Below, in pieces: positions 7,722 to 15,564 of a DNA stretch of 32,068 nt. The number at the start of each line of letters is the position of its first letter. Within the stretch, counting starts at the first letter, position 1. Source of the DNA: Candidatus Omnitrophota bacterium (GTDB taxonomy: Bacteria; Omnitrophota; Gorgyraeia; Aquiviventales; Aquiviventaceae); contig JAHFGY010000009.1 of assembly GCA_023247195.1 (NCBI GenBank), positions 1 to 32,068 on the forward strand. The letters are read 5' to 3'. Below the pieces are notes generated by a model. That model made no database searches. It saw nothing but the letters and a program-made list of their open reading frames with translations, and was not told the DNA's origin. A program made the translations under genes and the position numbers.

Positions 7722-8494
7722 ACACCGTTGCTTTGATTCCCGCGTACAACGCGGAACGCACATTGGCTGAGATCGTTGAGCGCATTCCGCGCAACCTCGT
7801 GGACAAGATCATCATCGTCGATGATGGCAGCCGCGACGGCACCTATGACCTCATGCGCCGTTTGCCCGGCGTTGAAGCGCTGCGGCATCCCCGGAACCAA
7901 GGCTATGGCGCGGCGCAGAGCACGCTTTACGGCGCGGCGCTGGCTTCGGGCGCGCGGTACAGCGTGATCTTGCATGCCGATGGCGGTCACCGGCCGGAAG
8001 AAATCCCATTGATGCTCGGCCCTGCGCTCAATGGCAGCGCGGACATGGTCGTGGGCTCGCGGATCCTGGGTCTCTTGAGCACCGCGCGGGCGCTTGCGGG
8101 GTCGGTGGCGCTGGGCGCCATTGTGCGCAGTCCCATGCCGCCGCACCGCGTGGCCGGCCACCTGGCGCTCACGCGGCTGCAGAACGTATGCTACGGCACG
8201 CGCTACCACGCGTTCCATGACGGGTTCCGCGTTTGCACGCGCGAAGTGCTAACCCGCGTGCCGTTCGACCGGCTGACGCGTACGTACCAGTACGACACCG
8301 AATTTTTGCTCGCGGCTCATGAGTTGGGCCTGCGCGTATCCGAGGTGCCGGTGAGCTCCCACTACGACGCGCGCGCGGGCTCGAGCGTGCCGGTTATGCG
8401 TTACGGGCTGCAGGTCGTGAAGCGGGCGCTGGCTTACCGGCTCGGCGGCCGCCGCGCGATCACGCAGCCGACACCCAGCGACGCTTTGCCATGA
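7718..8494 (+). CDS. Glycosyltransferase family 2, DPM1/GtrB-like
   Basis: A 258-residue GT-A fold enzyme starting with GTG on a GTGA overlap. Motifs are VALIPAYNAERTL at the N-terminus, IIIVDDGSRDGT (nucleotide binding), HPRNQGYGAAQST and the acidic catalytic segment HADGGHRPEE. This set is typical of dolichol-phosphate mannosyltransferase-like GT2 enzymes, which often load a sugar on a polyprenyl phosphate, though family members also build glycans directly. The usual two membrane segments of GtrB-type proteins are not evident and the length fits a soluble form. RYHAFHDGFRVCTREVL near residue 165 is the conserved acceptor-side motif. The sugar donor is unknown. Confidence 0.87.
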   Translation: MNTVALIPAYNAERTLAEIVERIPRNLVDKIIIVDDGSRDGTYDLMRRLPGVEALRHPRNQGYGAAQSTLYGAALASGARYSVILHADGGHRPEEIPLMLGPALNGSADMVVGSRILGLLSTARALAGSVALGAIVRSPMPPHRVAGHLALTRLQNVCYGTRYHAFHDGFRVCTREVLTRVPFDRLTRTYQYDTEFLLAAHELGLRVSEVPVSSHYDARAGSSVPVMRYGLQVVKRALAYRLGGRRAITQPTPSDALP

Positions 8495-10194
8495 GCCGCA
8501 CCGTGCTCGGCGTGACGATTTCCGTGCATGACTCCTCGGCCTGTCTGGTGCGCGACGGCAAGCTCGTCGCCGCTGTAGAGGAAGAGCGCCTGGTCCGCCG
8601 CAAGCACACGGGTGAGTTTCCGCTTAAATCCATCGAATACTGCTTGGCCAGCCAAGGCATGACCATCGGCGACGTGGACTGCGTCGCGTACACCCAGGTG
8701 CCGTGGAAAGCGATTCCCAGCAAAATCGGGTACACGCTCGCGCGGCTGCCGCACTCCACGTCGTTCCTGGCGCGCGAGCTGTACTGGTACCTCTTGAACT
8801 ACGCGCACGTGCGCACGTGGCCGGAACGGGTCACCCCGCGCAGGGCAGACCAGCCGCCGAAACGGCTCGAGCATCTTTTTCTCGAGCACCACCTCACGCA
8901 CGCGACCAGCGCGTATTATCCCAGCCCTTTTGAAGAAGCGGCGCTGTGCTCAATCGATCAACGCGGGGAATGGGCGAGCACCTTCTTCGCCACGGCGCGC
9001 CAGAATCGCATCACCCCCATCAGCGAGATCCATTACCCGGATTCGCTCGGCCTGTTTTACCTCATGATCACGCTCTTTCTCGGTTTCCGGTATCACGAGG
9101 AATATGAAGTCATGGGGCTCGCGGCCTACGGCAAGCCGCGGTACGTGGATGAGATGGCGCAGATCGCGCGCTACACCGGCGACTTGCGCTTCGAGCTGGA
9201 CGAGCGCTTTGTTGCTTCGAGCTGGAAGCGGCTCTACACGGACGATCTCATCAGGCTGCTCGGTCCGGCGCGCGGGTACGATGAGCCGTTCACTGAGCGC
9301 CACTACGACATCGCCGCGAGCCTGCAAGCGCAGACCGAGCGCATTGTGCTCGCGCTGCTGCGCGACCTGCACCGCCGCACGCGGCTGCCGCGGCTGTGCC
9401 TGGCCGGCGGCGTCGCGCTCAACTCCGTGATGAACGGCAAGATCCTCACGGAAACGCCGTTCACCGAGCTCTTTATCCAGCCGGCCGCGCATGACGCGGG
9501 CGGCTCGATCGGCGCCGCGATGCACGCTGCGCATTCGATCCACCCGAACGGGTCCCAGCGCCAGCCCATGGACCATGTCTATCTTGGGCCGGAATTCTCC
9601 GCGGATGAGATCCGCGCATTGCTCGACAGCTCGCGGCTCGCGTACAGCGAACCCGCGGACCTGGAAAGCGAGATCGCCAAGCGGCTCTCCGAGGGAAAGG
9701 TAGTGGGATGGTTCCAGGGCCGCATGGAGTTCGGGCCACGTGCGCTCGGTAACCGCAGCATCCTCGCGGACCCGCGGACGCGCGCGATGCAGGACCGCGT
9801 GAATCTCATGGTAAAGGAGCGGCAGTCGTTTAGGCCATTCGCACCTGCGATCCTTGAGGAAAAGGTCGGCGAATACGTGTCCGGCATCCAGTCATCGCCG
9901 TACATGCTGCTCGTGGGCCGGGTCACGGAAAAAGCCAAGGCCGCGATGCCAGCCGTGGTCCACGTGGACGGCACAGCTCGCGTCCAAACCGTGAGCCGCC
10001 GCGCGAATCCGCGCTTCTGGACGCTCATCAACCGCTTCGAGCAGTTCACCGGCGTGCCGGTGCTCTTGAACACCTCGTTCAACCTGCGCGGAGAGCCGAT
10101 TGTTTGCTCGCCGCGAGACGCTATCCGCACGTTCTTCACCTCGGGCCTTGACCTCCTTGTGCTTGACCGGTTCGTTCTGGCCAAACCAAAGTAA
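8491..10194 (+). CDS. NodU/CmcH-type O-carbamoyltransferase
   Basis: A 567-residue carbamoyltransferase, normal for the family. It is expected to use carbamoyl phosphate and ATP to place a carbamoyl group on a hydroxyl, here probably of a sugar. The N-terminal Kae1-like ATPase fold has GVTISVHDSSACLVRDG and the metal-binding EHHLTHATSAYYPSPF (about residue 131). LAGGVALNSVMNGKI and HDAGGSIGAA are the nucleotide-binding stretches. The C-terminal domain has the signature EFGPRALGNRSILADPR (about residue 412) and NTSFNLRGEPIVCSP. It overlaps the upstream GT2 by ATGA. Carbamoylated sugars occur in Nod factors and some O-antigens; which residue is modified here is not visible. Confidence 0.93.
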   Translation: MSRTVLGVTISVHDSSACLVRDGKLVAAVEEERLVRRKHTGEFPLKSIEYCLASQGMTIGDVDCVAYTQVPWKAIPSKIGYTLARLPHSTSFLARELYWYLLNYAHVRTWPERVTPRRADQPPKRLEHLFLEHHLTHATSAYYPSPFEEAALCSIDQRGEWASTFFATARQNRITPISEIHYPDSLGLFYLMITLFLGFRYHEEYEVMGLAAYGKPRYVDEMAQIARYTGDLRFELDERFVASSWKRLYTDDLIRLLGPARGYDEPFTERHYDIAASLQAQTERIVLALLRDLHRRTRLPRLCLAGGVALNSVMNGKILTETPFTELFIQPAAHDAGGSIGAAMHAAHSIHPNGSQRQPMDHVYLGPEFSADEIRALLDSSRLAYSEPADLESEIAKRLSEGKVVGWFQGRMEFGPRALGNRSILADPRTRAMQDRVNLMVKERQSFRPFAPAILEEKVGEYVSGIQSSPYMLLVGRVTEKAKAAMPAVVHVDGTARVQTVSRRANPRFWTLINRFEQFTGVPVLLNTSFNLRGEPIVCSPRDAIRTFFTSGLDLLVLDRFVLAKPK

Positions 10195-10197
10195 GCG

Positions 10198-11376
10198 ATG
10201 ATTGAAACAACTGCTGACACCATCCCCATTCAATCGTTTAAAACGCCGCAGGGCGGGCCGATGACCGCGTATCTCTTTGTGCCTTACCCGCTCGACCACG
10301 CGCCCAGCCAGCGGTTCCGGTTCGAGCAGTACCTCGCTCAGCTTGAAGCCGCGGGCATCCGTTGCCGCGTGTCGCCGCTCATGTCGCCCGCGATGTACCG
10401 GATTATGTACCAACGCGGCCACTTTTTTCTGAAAGCCGCGTACTGCGCAAAAGCTCTTTTTGTCCGTCTCGCGGACGTCTGGCGGGCGCGGGGCTGCGAC
10501 ATCTGCTACGTGCACCGGGAAGCGTTCCCAATCGGGCCGCCCTTTGTCGAACGGCTGCTGGCTTGGCTCGGCAAGCCCATCATTTTTGATTTCGACGACG
10601 CGATCTATTTACCCAACGCGTCGGCCGCGAACCGCTTTGTCGAGCCGTACAAGAATTCGGGCAAGACCGCGGCGATCGTGCGCCTCAGCGACACCGTGGT
10701 GGCAGGGAACCCTTATTTAGCGGCGTACGCGGCGCACCACAACGAACGCGTCGCGATCATTCCAACCACGATCGATACCGTCCGGTATAAACCGCTGGCT
10801 CGAGAACGCGGTCCGCGCGACCGGGTATGCATCGGCTGGAGCGGCAGCCGCACCACGATCGCTCACCTGCGGCTGCTTACCGGCGTGCTGCGCGCGCTTC
10901 ATGAACGCTTTTCCATCCGCATCAAGGTCATCGGCGACCGCACCTTTGCCATTCCCGGCGTGCCGGTTGAGGCGCAAGACTGGGACCCGGCCGACGAGTT
11001 GAAGTCGCTTTCGGATATCGACATCGGCCTTATGCCGCTGCCGGACGAAGAATGGGCAAAAGGCAAATGCGGGCTCAAAGCCTTGCAGTACATGGCGCTG
11101 GGGATTCCCGCGGTCTGCTCGCCCGTTGGGGTGAACACGCAAATCATTCAAGACGGCGTGAACGGTTACCTGGCATCGACGGATGCGGAATGGATCGACC
11201 GGCTGTCGCGGCTGATCCAAGAGGAATCGCTGCGGCAGCGCCTGGGCCAAGCCGCGCGCGAAACGGTTGAAGCGCGCTACTCCGTGGCCGCCAACGCGCC
11301 GCGGTACATCGCGGTCTTCCGCGGCGTTCAGGCCCGCGTTCACTCCGCCAGTACCGTTATGCGCGGCATCGCCTGA
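10198..11376 (+). CDS. Glycosyltransferase family 4 (FDFDDAI group)
   Basis: A GT-B glycosyltransferase of 392 residues if the ATG at 10198 is used (3 bases after the upstream stop). An alternative start is the ATG at 10261, giving MTAYLFVPYPLDHAPSQRFRFEQY, which is where relatives usually begin; the 21 preceding residues look non-conserved. IIFDFDDAIYLPN is typical of a GT4 subgroup found in polysaccharide loci. The donor domain has VCIGWSGSRTTIAHL, DIGLMPLPDEEWAKGKCGLKALQYMALGIPAVCSP, in which K-x-x-x-Y-M-A-x-G replaces the common EX7E region. Its stop overlaps the asparagine synthase-like start by one base. Confidence 0.87.
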   Translation: MIETTADTIPIQSFKTPQGGPMTAYLFVPYPLDHAPSQRFRFEQYLAQLEAAGIRCRVSPLMSPAMYRIMYQRGHFFLKAAYCAKALFVRLADVWRARGCDICYVHREAFPIGPPFVERLLAWLGKPIIFDFDDAIYLPNASAANRFVEPYKNSGKTAAIVRLSDTVVAGNPYLAAYAAHHNERVAIIPTTIDTVRYKPLARERGPRDRVCIGWSGSRTTIAHLRLLTGVLRALHERFSIRIKVIGDRTFAIPGVPVEAQDWDPADELKSLSDIDIGLMPLPDEEWAKGKCGLKALQYMALGIPAVCSPVGVNTQIIQDGVNGYLASTDAEWIDRLSRLIQEESLRQRLGQAARETVEARYSVAANAPRYIAVFRGVQARVHSASTVMRGIA

Positions 11377-13274
11377 TGTGCGGAATCGCGGGCATTGTCA
11401 GCGCTTGCGCCGGCTCTGCGCCGGATGAAGCCGCTGTCCGCGCCATGATATCGCCGCAGCGCCACCGCGGTCCGGACGCCGAAGGCTATCACGTGGACGC
11501 GCAAACCGGCGTTGCCCTTGGCCACTGCCGGCTCAGCGTCATCGATCTTTCGGCCGGCGCGCAGCCCATGTCCAACGAAGACGGCACGGTCTGGACCACG
11601 TTCAACGGCGAGATCTACAATTTTCGCGAGCTGCGCGACCGCCTCACGCAGATGGGTCACCGCTTTGCAACGCGCAGCGACACCGAAGTCATCGTGCATG
11701 CGTACGAACAGTATGGCGCGCGCTGCGTCGAGCATTTCCGCGGCATGTTCGCGCTCGCGGTGTGGGACGCAAAAACCCGCACGCTTTTTCTCGCCCGCGA
11801 CCGCATGGGAAAAAAGCCGCTCTACTACCATGAGGCCGATGGCCGATTTTACTTCGCTTCCGAGCCCAAAGCCATCTTGGCCGCGATCGGCAAGCGGCCG
11901 GACGCGGACCCGGTTGCGATCCATCACTACCTCACGTGGGGCTACGTACCCGCGCCGCACTCCGCGTTCAAAGGCTTCCGCGTGCTGCCGCCGGCGCATA
12001 CGCTCACTTGGCGAAACGGCCAAATACATATTGAACGCTATTGGCGGCTCGCTTACCTGCCCAAGCGGCAGGAGAGCGAGGAAGCGCTTTGCGACGAGTT
12101 GCTCGCGCGGCTTACGGAGTCGATCAAGCTCCGGCTCATCAGCGACGTGCCGCTGGGCGCGTTCTTAAGCGGCGGCATTGACTCCAGCACGATCGTGGCG
12201 CTCATGAGCGGTTTGATCACGGAGCCGGTGAAAACCTTCTCCATCGGCTTCGAAGAGCAGGCTTACAACGAGCTGCCTTACGCGCGGCAAGTGGCTGAGC
12301 GCTACCACACCGACCACCACGAGTTCATTGTTAAGGCGGACGCGGCCTCCATCCTCCCGGATCTCGTGTGGCACTACAACGAGCCGTACGCGGATTCATC
12401 CGCGGTCCCCACCTATTACCTTGCGAAAATGACCCGCCAGCATGTCACGGTCGCGCTGAACGGCGATGCCGGGGATGAAAACTTTGCCGGTTACGCGCGG
12501 TATGTCGCGAACCGCATGGCCGCGTCTTATGACCGGTTGCCCGGCGGCGTTCGCAGCGGGCTGCAGCGAAGTACATCGCGGCTGCCGCGGCTCGGTTCGT
12601 TCAAGAGCCCGGCGCAGCGCGCCAAGCGTTTCATGGAAGCGCTCGCGGATCCGGCTGACCGCCGCTACGCCCGTTGGATCGGCTACTTCACGGATGATAT
12701 GAAGGCATCGCTGTACACGCCGGAGTTCCAAGCCGCGGTCGGGGAAAGCGACCCGGTCGCGCTGCTCGGCCAGGCGTATGCCGATGCCGGCGATGTGGAC
12801 TGGGTTGACCGCAGCATGGCCGCGGACACCGCGCTTTACTTGCCCGGCGACCTTATGGTGAAAGTGGACATCGCGAGCATGGCGCACGCGCTCGAGGTCC
12901 GGTCGCCGTTCGTCGACCACGAGTTCATGGAATTTGCCGCGTCGCTGCCGTCGAATCTCAAACTGCGCGGCTGGAAACGCAAATATTTGCTCAAAAAAGC
13001 GGTGCGCGATCTGCTGCCGCCTGAGCTCCTCTCGCGCCGCAAAATGGGTTTCGGCATCCCGATCGACCAATGGTTCCGCAGCGAATTGCGCGACATGGCA
13101 TACGACACGCTGCTCAGCAGCCGCGCGGTCAGCCGGGGATTGTTCCGTCCGGAACAAATACGGCGGCTTTTAGATGAGCACATGCAATTACGCGGCGAGT
13201 GGCAGTTTCACTTGTGGGCGTTGTTGATGCTCGAGCTGTGGTTTCAGCGGTTCATCGACGGCGCGTCCGGATGA
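11376..13274 (+). CDS. asnB: Glutamine-hydrolysing amidotransferase, asparagine synthase B type
   Basis: A 632-residue protein with both asparagine synthase modules. The class II glutaminase domain starts with MCGIAGIV, giving Cys2 as nucleophile after Met removal. FNGEIYNFRELRDRL and RGMFALAVWDAK follow. The ATP-pyrophosphatase domain has the P-loop SGGIDSSTIVAL (about residue 265) and NGDAGDENFAGYARY. It would release ammonia from glutamine and use it to amidate an adenylated carboxylate. True asparagine synthesis is possible, but in polysaccharide clusters such proteins are often presumed to amidate uronic acids. Its length matches the EPS/exosortase-locus amidotransferases, though no exosortase or PEP-CTERM gene is present in the window. 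A possible promoter lies just past its end. Confidence 0.92.
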   Translation: MCGIAGIVSACAGSAPDEAAVRAMISPQRHRGPDAEGYHVDAQTGVALGHCRLSVIDLSAGAQPMSNEDGTVWTTFNGEIYNFRELRDRLTQMGHRFATRSDTEVIVHAYEQYGARCVEHFRGMFALAVWDAKTRTLFLARDRMGKKPLYYHEADGRFYFASEPKAILAAIGKRPDADPVAIHHYLTWGYVPAPHSAFKGFRVLPPAHTLTWRNGQIHIERYWRLAYLPKRQESEEALCDELLARLTESIKLRLISDVPLGAFLSGGIDSSTIVALMSGLITEPVKTFSIGFEEQAYNELPYARQVAERYHTDHHEFIVKADAASILPDLVWHYNEPYADSSAVPTYYLAKMTRQHVTVALNGDAGDENFAGYARYVANRMAASYDRLPGGVRSGLQRSTSRLPRLGSFKSPAQRAKRFMEALADPADRRYARWIGYFTDDMKASLYTPEFQAAVGESDPVALLGQAYADAGDVDWVDRSMAADTALYLPGDLMVKVDIASMAHALEVRSPFVDHEFMEFAASLPSNLKLRGWKRKYLLKKAVRDLLPPELLSRRKMGFGIPIDQWFRSELRDMAYDTLLSSRAVSRGLFRPEQIRRLLDEHMQLRGEWQFHLWALLMLELWFQRFIDGASG

Positions 13275-13284
13275 ATGTTATAAT
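13255..13284 (+). promoter_or_regulatory. Candidate sigma-70-type promoter in the largest gap
   Basis: A perfect -10 box TATAAT (13279-13284) sits in the 25-base gap after the amidotransferase gene. An acceptable -35 element, TCGACG (13255-13260, 4 of 6 matches to TTGACA), is 18 bases upstream. Transcription would start near 13291, about 9 bases before the ATG at 13300, giving a leaderless or nearly leaderless message. The prediction rests on consensus matching only. Confidence 0.4.
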
Positions 13285-13299
13285 CCGTTGATTTCAAGT

Positions 13300-14535
13300 A
13301 TGCGGGGCCCCATTAAAATTCTCAGGATCGTGACGCGGCTAAATATCGGCGGTCCGGCGATCCACGTATCGATTCTTTCGACAAAATTGGATCCGAAGCG
13401 TTTCAGCACAACGGTCGTGGCCGGAACACCCAGTCCGGGCGAGGGGGACCTGAGCGAATTGTTGAACGGCGGGGAAGCCACGGTCGTGCGGCTGCCTACG
13501 CTCCGCCAGCCGCTGGCGCCGATCGCGGATCTTCGCGCGCTGCGCGACTTGATCCGCTTGGTGTGGCGAGAACGGCCGGAGCTGATCCATACGCATATGG
13601 CTAAAGCCGGAACGCTTGGTCGCGCCGCGGGAATCCTCTATAATGGCGCCGGCCCGGGAAGACGAGCGGGGAAACGCGCGCGGCTGATCCACACGTTCCA
13701 CGGCCATGTATTGGAAGGGTATTTTTCCGCGCGGCGTTCACAGTTCTTTCTAAGCATTGAGCGGTGGTTAGGGCGGCGCACGGATTGCGTGATCGCCGTG
13801 AGCGCCCGCGTTCAGCAAGACCTGCTCGCGCGCGGGATCGGCCGGCCCGAAGCCTGGCGCGTGATTCCGCTCGGGCTTGATCTGACCGCGCTCGCCGCGT
13901 TGGCACCTGCGACCGGCGCGCGGCCGTTGCGCTGCGGGTTGATCGGGCGGCTGGTGCCGATCAAGCACCCGGAGCTGTTTATCGACGCGATCGGCAAGCT
14001 GGCATCGAGCCAGGCGGAGCCGCCGGTGACCGGCTTGGTGGTGGGCGATGGTCCTCTTCGCGCATCGCTGGAAGAGCGCGTGCGGACAAACAACTGGGAA
14101 ACGAGCGTGCGCTTTACCGGCTGGCGGCGCGACCTGGTGAATGTCCACCGTGACTTGGATATCGTGTGCGTCACATCGTGGAACGAGGGAACGCCGGTCG
14201 CCATGATCGAAGCCATGGCAGCGGGCCGCCCGGTGATCGCCACGGACGTGGGCGGCGTCCGCGACGTACTGCAAGACGCGAACAATGCGGGTGCGGAAAT
14301 TCCCGCGGGCGCGTACCAGGTAACGGACCGCGGCATTCTGATTCGCGCAGGCGATGGCGATGGGCTCATTAGCGCGCTGCAGCGCCTGGCGGACGATAAG
14401 GATTTGCGCATACGATTGGGAGAAGCGGGGCGCCGGCATGTGGTGAGCCGGTTCGCGTACCAGCGGTTGTTGACTGACATGGCGGGATTGTACGAGGAGC
14501 TCGCGGGAAAGGACACGGATGGCCGAAACAACTAG
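13300..14535 (+). CDS. Glycosyltransferase family 4
   Basis: A GT-B transferase of 411 residues from the ATG at 13300; the ORF track uses the TTG at 13288, which adds only MISS. Neither start has a recognisable Shine-Dalgarno sequence. The N-terminal acceptor domain has LRIVTRLNIGGPAIHVSIL and HTHMAKAGTLGRAAGIL with HTFHGHVLEGYF, a motif set common in GT4 enzymes of LPS and EPS synthesis. The donor domain contains LRCGLIGRLVPIKHPELFIDAI and the EX7E motif NEGTPVAMIEAMAAGRPVIATDVGGVRDVL. It follows a gap with a candidate promoter and may start a separate transcript. Its end overlaps the next gene by 17 bases. Confidence 0.92.
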   Translation: MRGPIKILRIVTRLNIGGPAIHVSILSTKLDPKRFSTTVVAGTPSPGEGDLSELLNGGEATVVRLPTLRQPLAPIADLRALRDLIRLVWRERPELIHTHMAKAGTLGRAAGILYNGAGPGRRAGKRARLIHTFHGHVLEGYFSARRSQFFLSIERWLGRRTDCVIAVSARVQQDLLARGIGRPEAWRVIPLGLDLTALAALAPATGARPLRCGLIGRLVPIKHPELFIDAIGKLASSQAEPPVTGLVVGDGPLRASLEERVRTNNWETSVRFTGWRRDLVNVHRDLDIVCVTSWNEGTPVAMIEAMAAGRPVIATDVGGVRDVLQDANNAGAEIPAGAYQVTDRGILIRAGDGDGLISALQRLADDKDLRIRLGEAGRRHVVSRFAYQRLLTDMAGLYEELAGKDTDGRNN

Positions 14536-15559
14536 CAAGAGACCCATGCACGCGCTCATCACCGGGGGGGCGGGGTTCATCGGCTCGCACCTGGCGGAGG
14601 TGCTCCTTAAGCGGGGAGACAAAGTCACGATCTTGGACAACCTTTCAACCGGCCGCTACGAGAACCTCGCGCATTTGGACGGGCACCCGGACCTGCAGGT
14701 CGTGATCGGCACCATCCTGAACGAAACACTCGTCGACAAATTGGTCGAGCGCTGCGATGTGATTTTCCATTTGGCCGCCGCGGTCGGCGTTGAATTGATC
14801 ATTAAAAAGCCGCTCGAATCCATGATGACCAATATCCGCGGCAGCGAAATCGTCCTTGAGATGGCGCACCGGTACCGCAAGAAAGTCCTCATCGCTTCCA
14901 CATCGGAGATCTACGGCAAGAACTCGCACGGCCCGCTTCGCGAAGATACGGACCGCGTGCTCGGCTCGCCGCTCAAAACCCGCTGGAGCTACTCCACCTC
15001 CAAGGCCGTGGACGAAGTTTTCGCCCATGTATATTGGAAGGAAAAAGGCGTGCCCACCGTGATCGTCCGCTTGTTCAACACCGTGGGGCCCCGGCAGAGC
15101 GGCGCATACGGCATGGTCATCCCGCGGTTCATCAGCCAGGCGCTCGCGGGAAAACCGCTCGAAGTGCACGGCGACGGCAAACAGTCGCGCTGCTTCCTGC
15201 ACGTGCGCGACGTGGTCGGGGCGTTGGTCAAACTCATGGAGCACCCGCAAGCCGTGGGCCAGGTGTTCAACCTCGGGAGCCAGGAAGAGGTCTCGATCGC
15301 GGATCTGGCCGCGCGCATCATCCAAGTCGCGGGCAGCGGCTCCGAGGTGCGGCTCATTCCTTACGACCAAGCGTATGAAGAAGGCTATGAGGACATGCCG
15401 CGCCGCGTGCCGGACACCACCAAGATCCGTGCGTTGATCGGGTTCGAACCCACGATGAACCTGGATCAGATCATCCGCAGCGTGATTGACAGCACGCAAC
15501 CGCCGGAGAAACCCACGCCCGCTCAGCGGAAACAAAAAGCCGTCGCGAGAGCAACTTAA
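14519..15559 (+). CDS. NAD-dependent sugar-nucleotide epimerase/dehydratase (extended SDR)
   Basis: A 346-residue extended SDR. The start ATG at 14519 has AAGGA 5 bases upstream; MHALITGG at 14546 is an alternative. The NAD motif ITGGAGFIGSHLAEVLL, the ribose-binding DNLSTGRYENL, the catalytic STSEIYGK and the YxxxK in WSYSTSKAVDE are all present. RLFNTVGPRQSGAYGMVIPRF and GDGKQSRCFLHVRDVV complete the substrate pocket and resemble UDP-glucuronate decarboxylases and UDP-glucose 4-epimerases. It supplies a modified nucleotide sugar in the cytoplasm. The basic C-terminus (AQRKQKAVARAT) is unstructured-looking. The precise reaction is not assignable by reading. Confidence 0.9.
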   Translation: MAETTSKRPMHALITGGAGFIGSHLAEVLLKRGDKVTILDNLSTGRYENLAHLDGHPDLQVVIGTILNETLVDKLVERCDVIFHLAAAVGVELIIKKPLESMMTNIRGSEIVLEMAHRYRKKVLIASTSEIYGKNSHGPLREDTDRVLGSPLKTRWSYSTSKAVDEVFAHVYWKEKGVPTVIVRLFNTVGPRQSGAYGMVIPRFISQALAGKPLEVHGDGKQSRCFLHVRDVVGALVKLMEHPQAVGQVFNLGSQEEVSIADLAARIIQVAGSGSEVRLIPYDQAYEEGYEDMPRRVPDTTKIRALIGFEPTMNLDQIIRSVIDSTQPPEKPTPAQRKQKAVARAT

Positions 15560-15564
15560 GCCCC

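Noticed and set aside
7094-8218. Long antisense ORF of 374 residues
   Set aside because: It lies opposite the epimerase and GT2 genes, both of which have clear motifs. Its translation is low in recognisable motifs and rich in Arg/Ala/His, as expected for reverse-strand shadows in GC-rich DNA.
13275-13299. Possible terminator or small RNA in the largest gap
   Set aside because: The 25 bases contain a -10-like box but no inverted repeat or U-run, and are too short for an RNA gene.
13639-13644. Second TATAAT hexamer
   Set aside because: It lies inside the GT4 coding region (residues ILYNGA) with no start codon of a further gene downstream, so it is more likely chance than a promoter.
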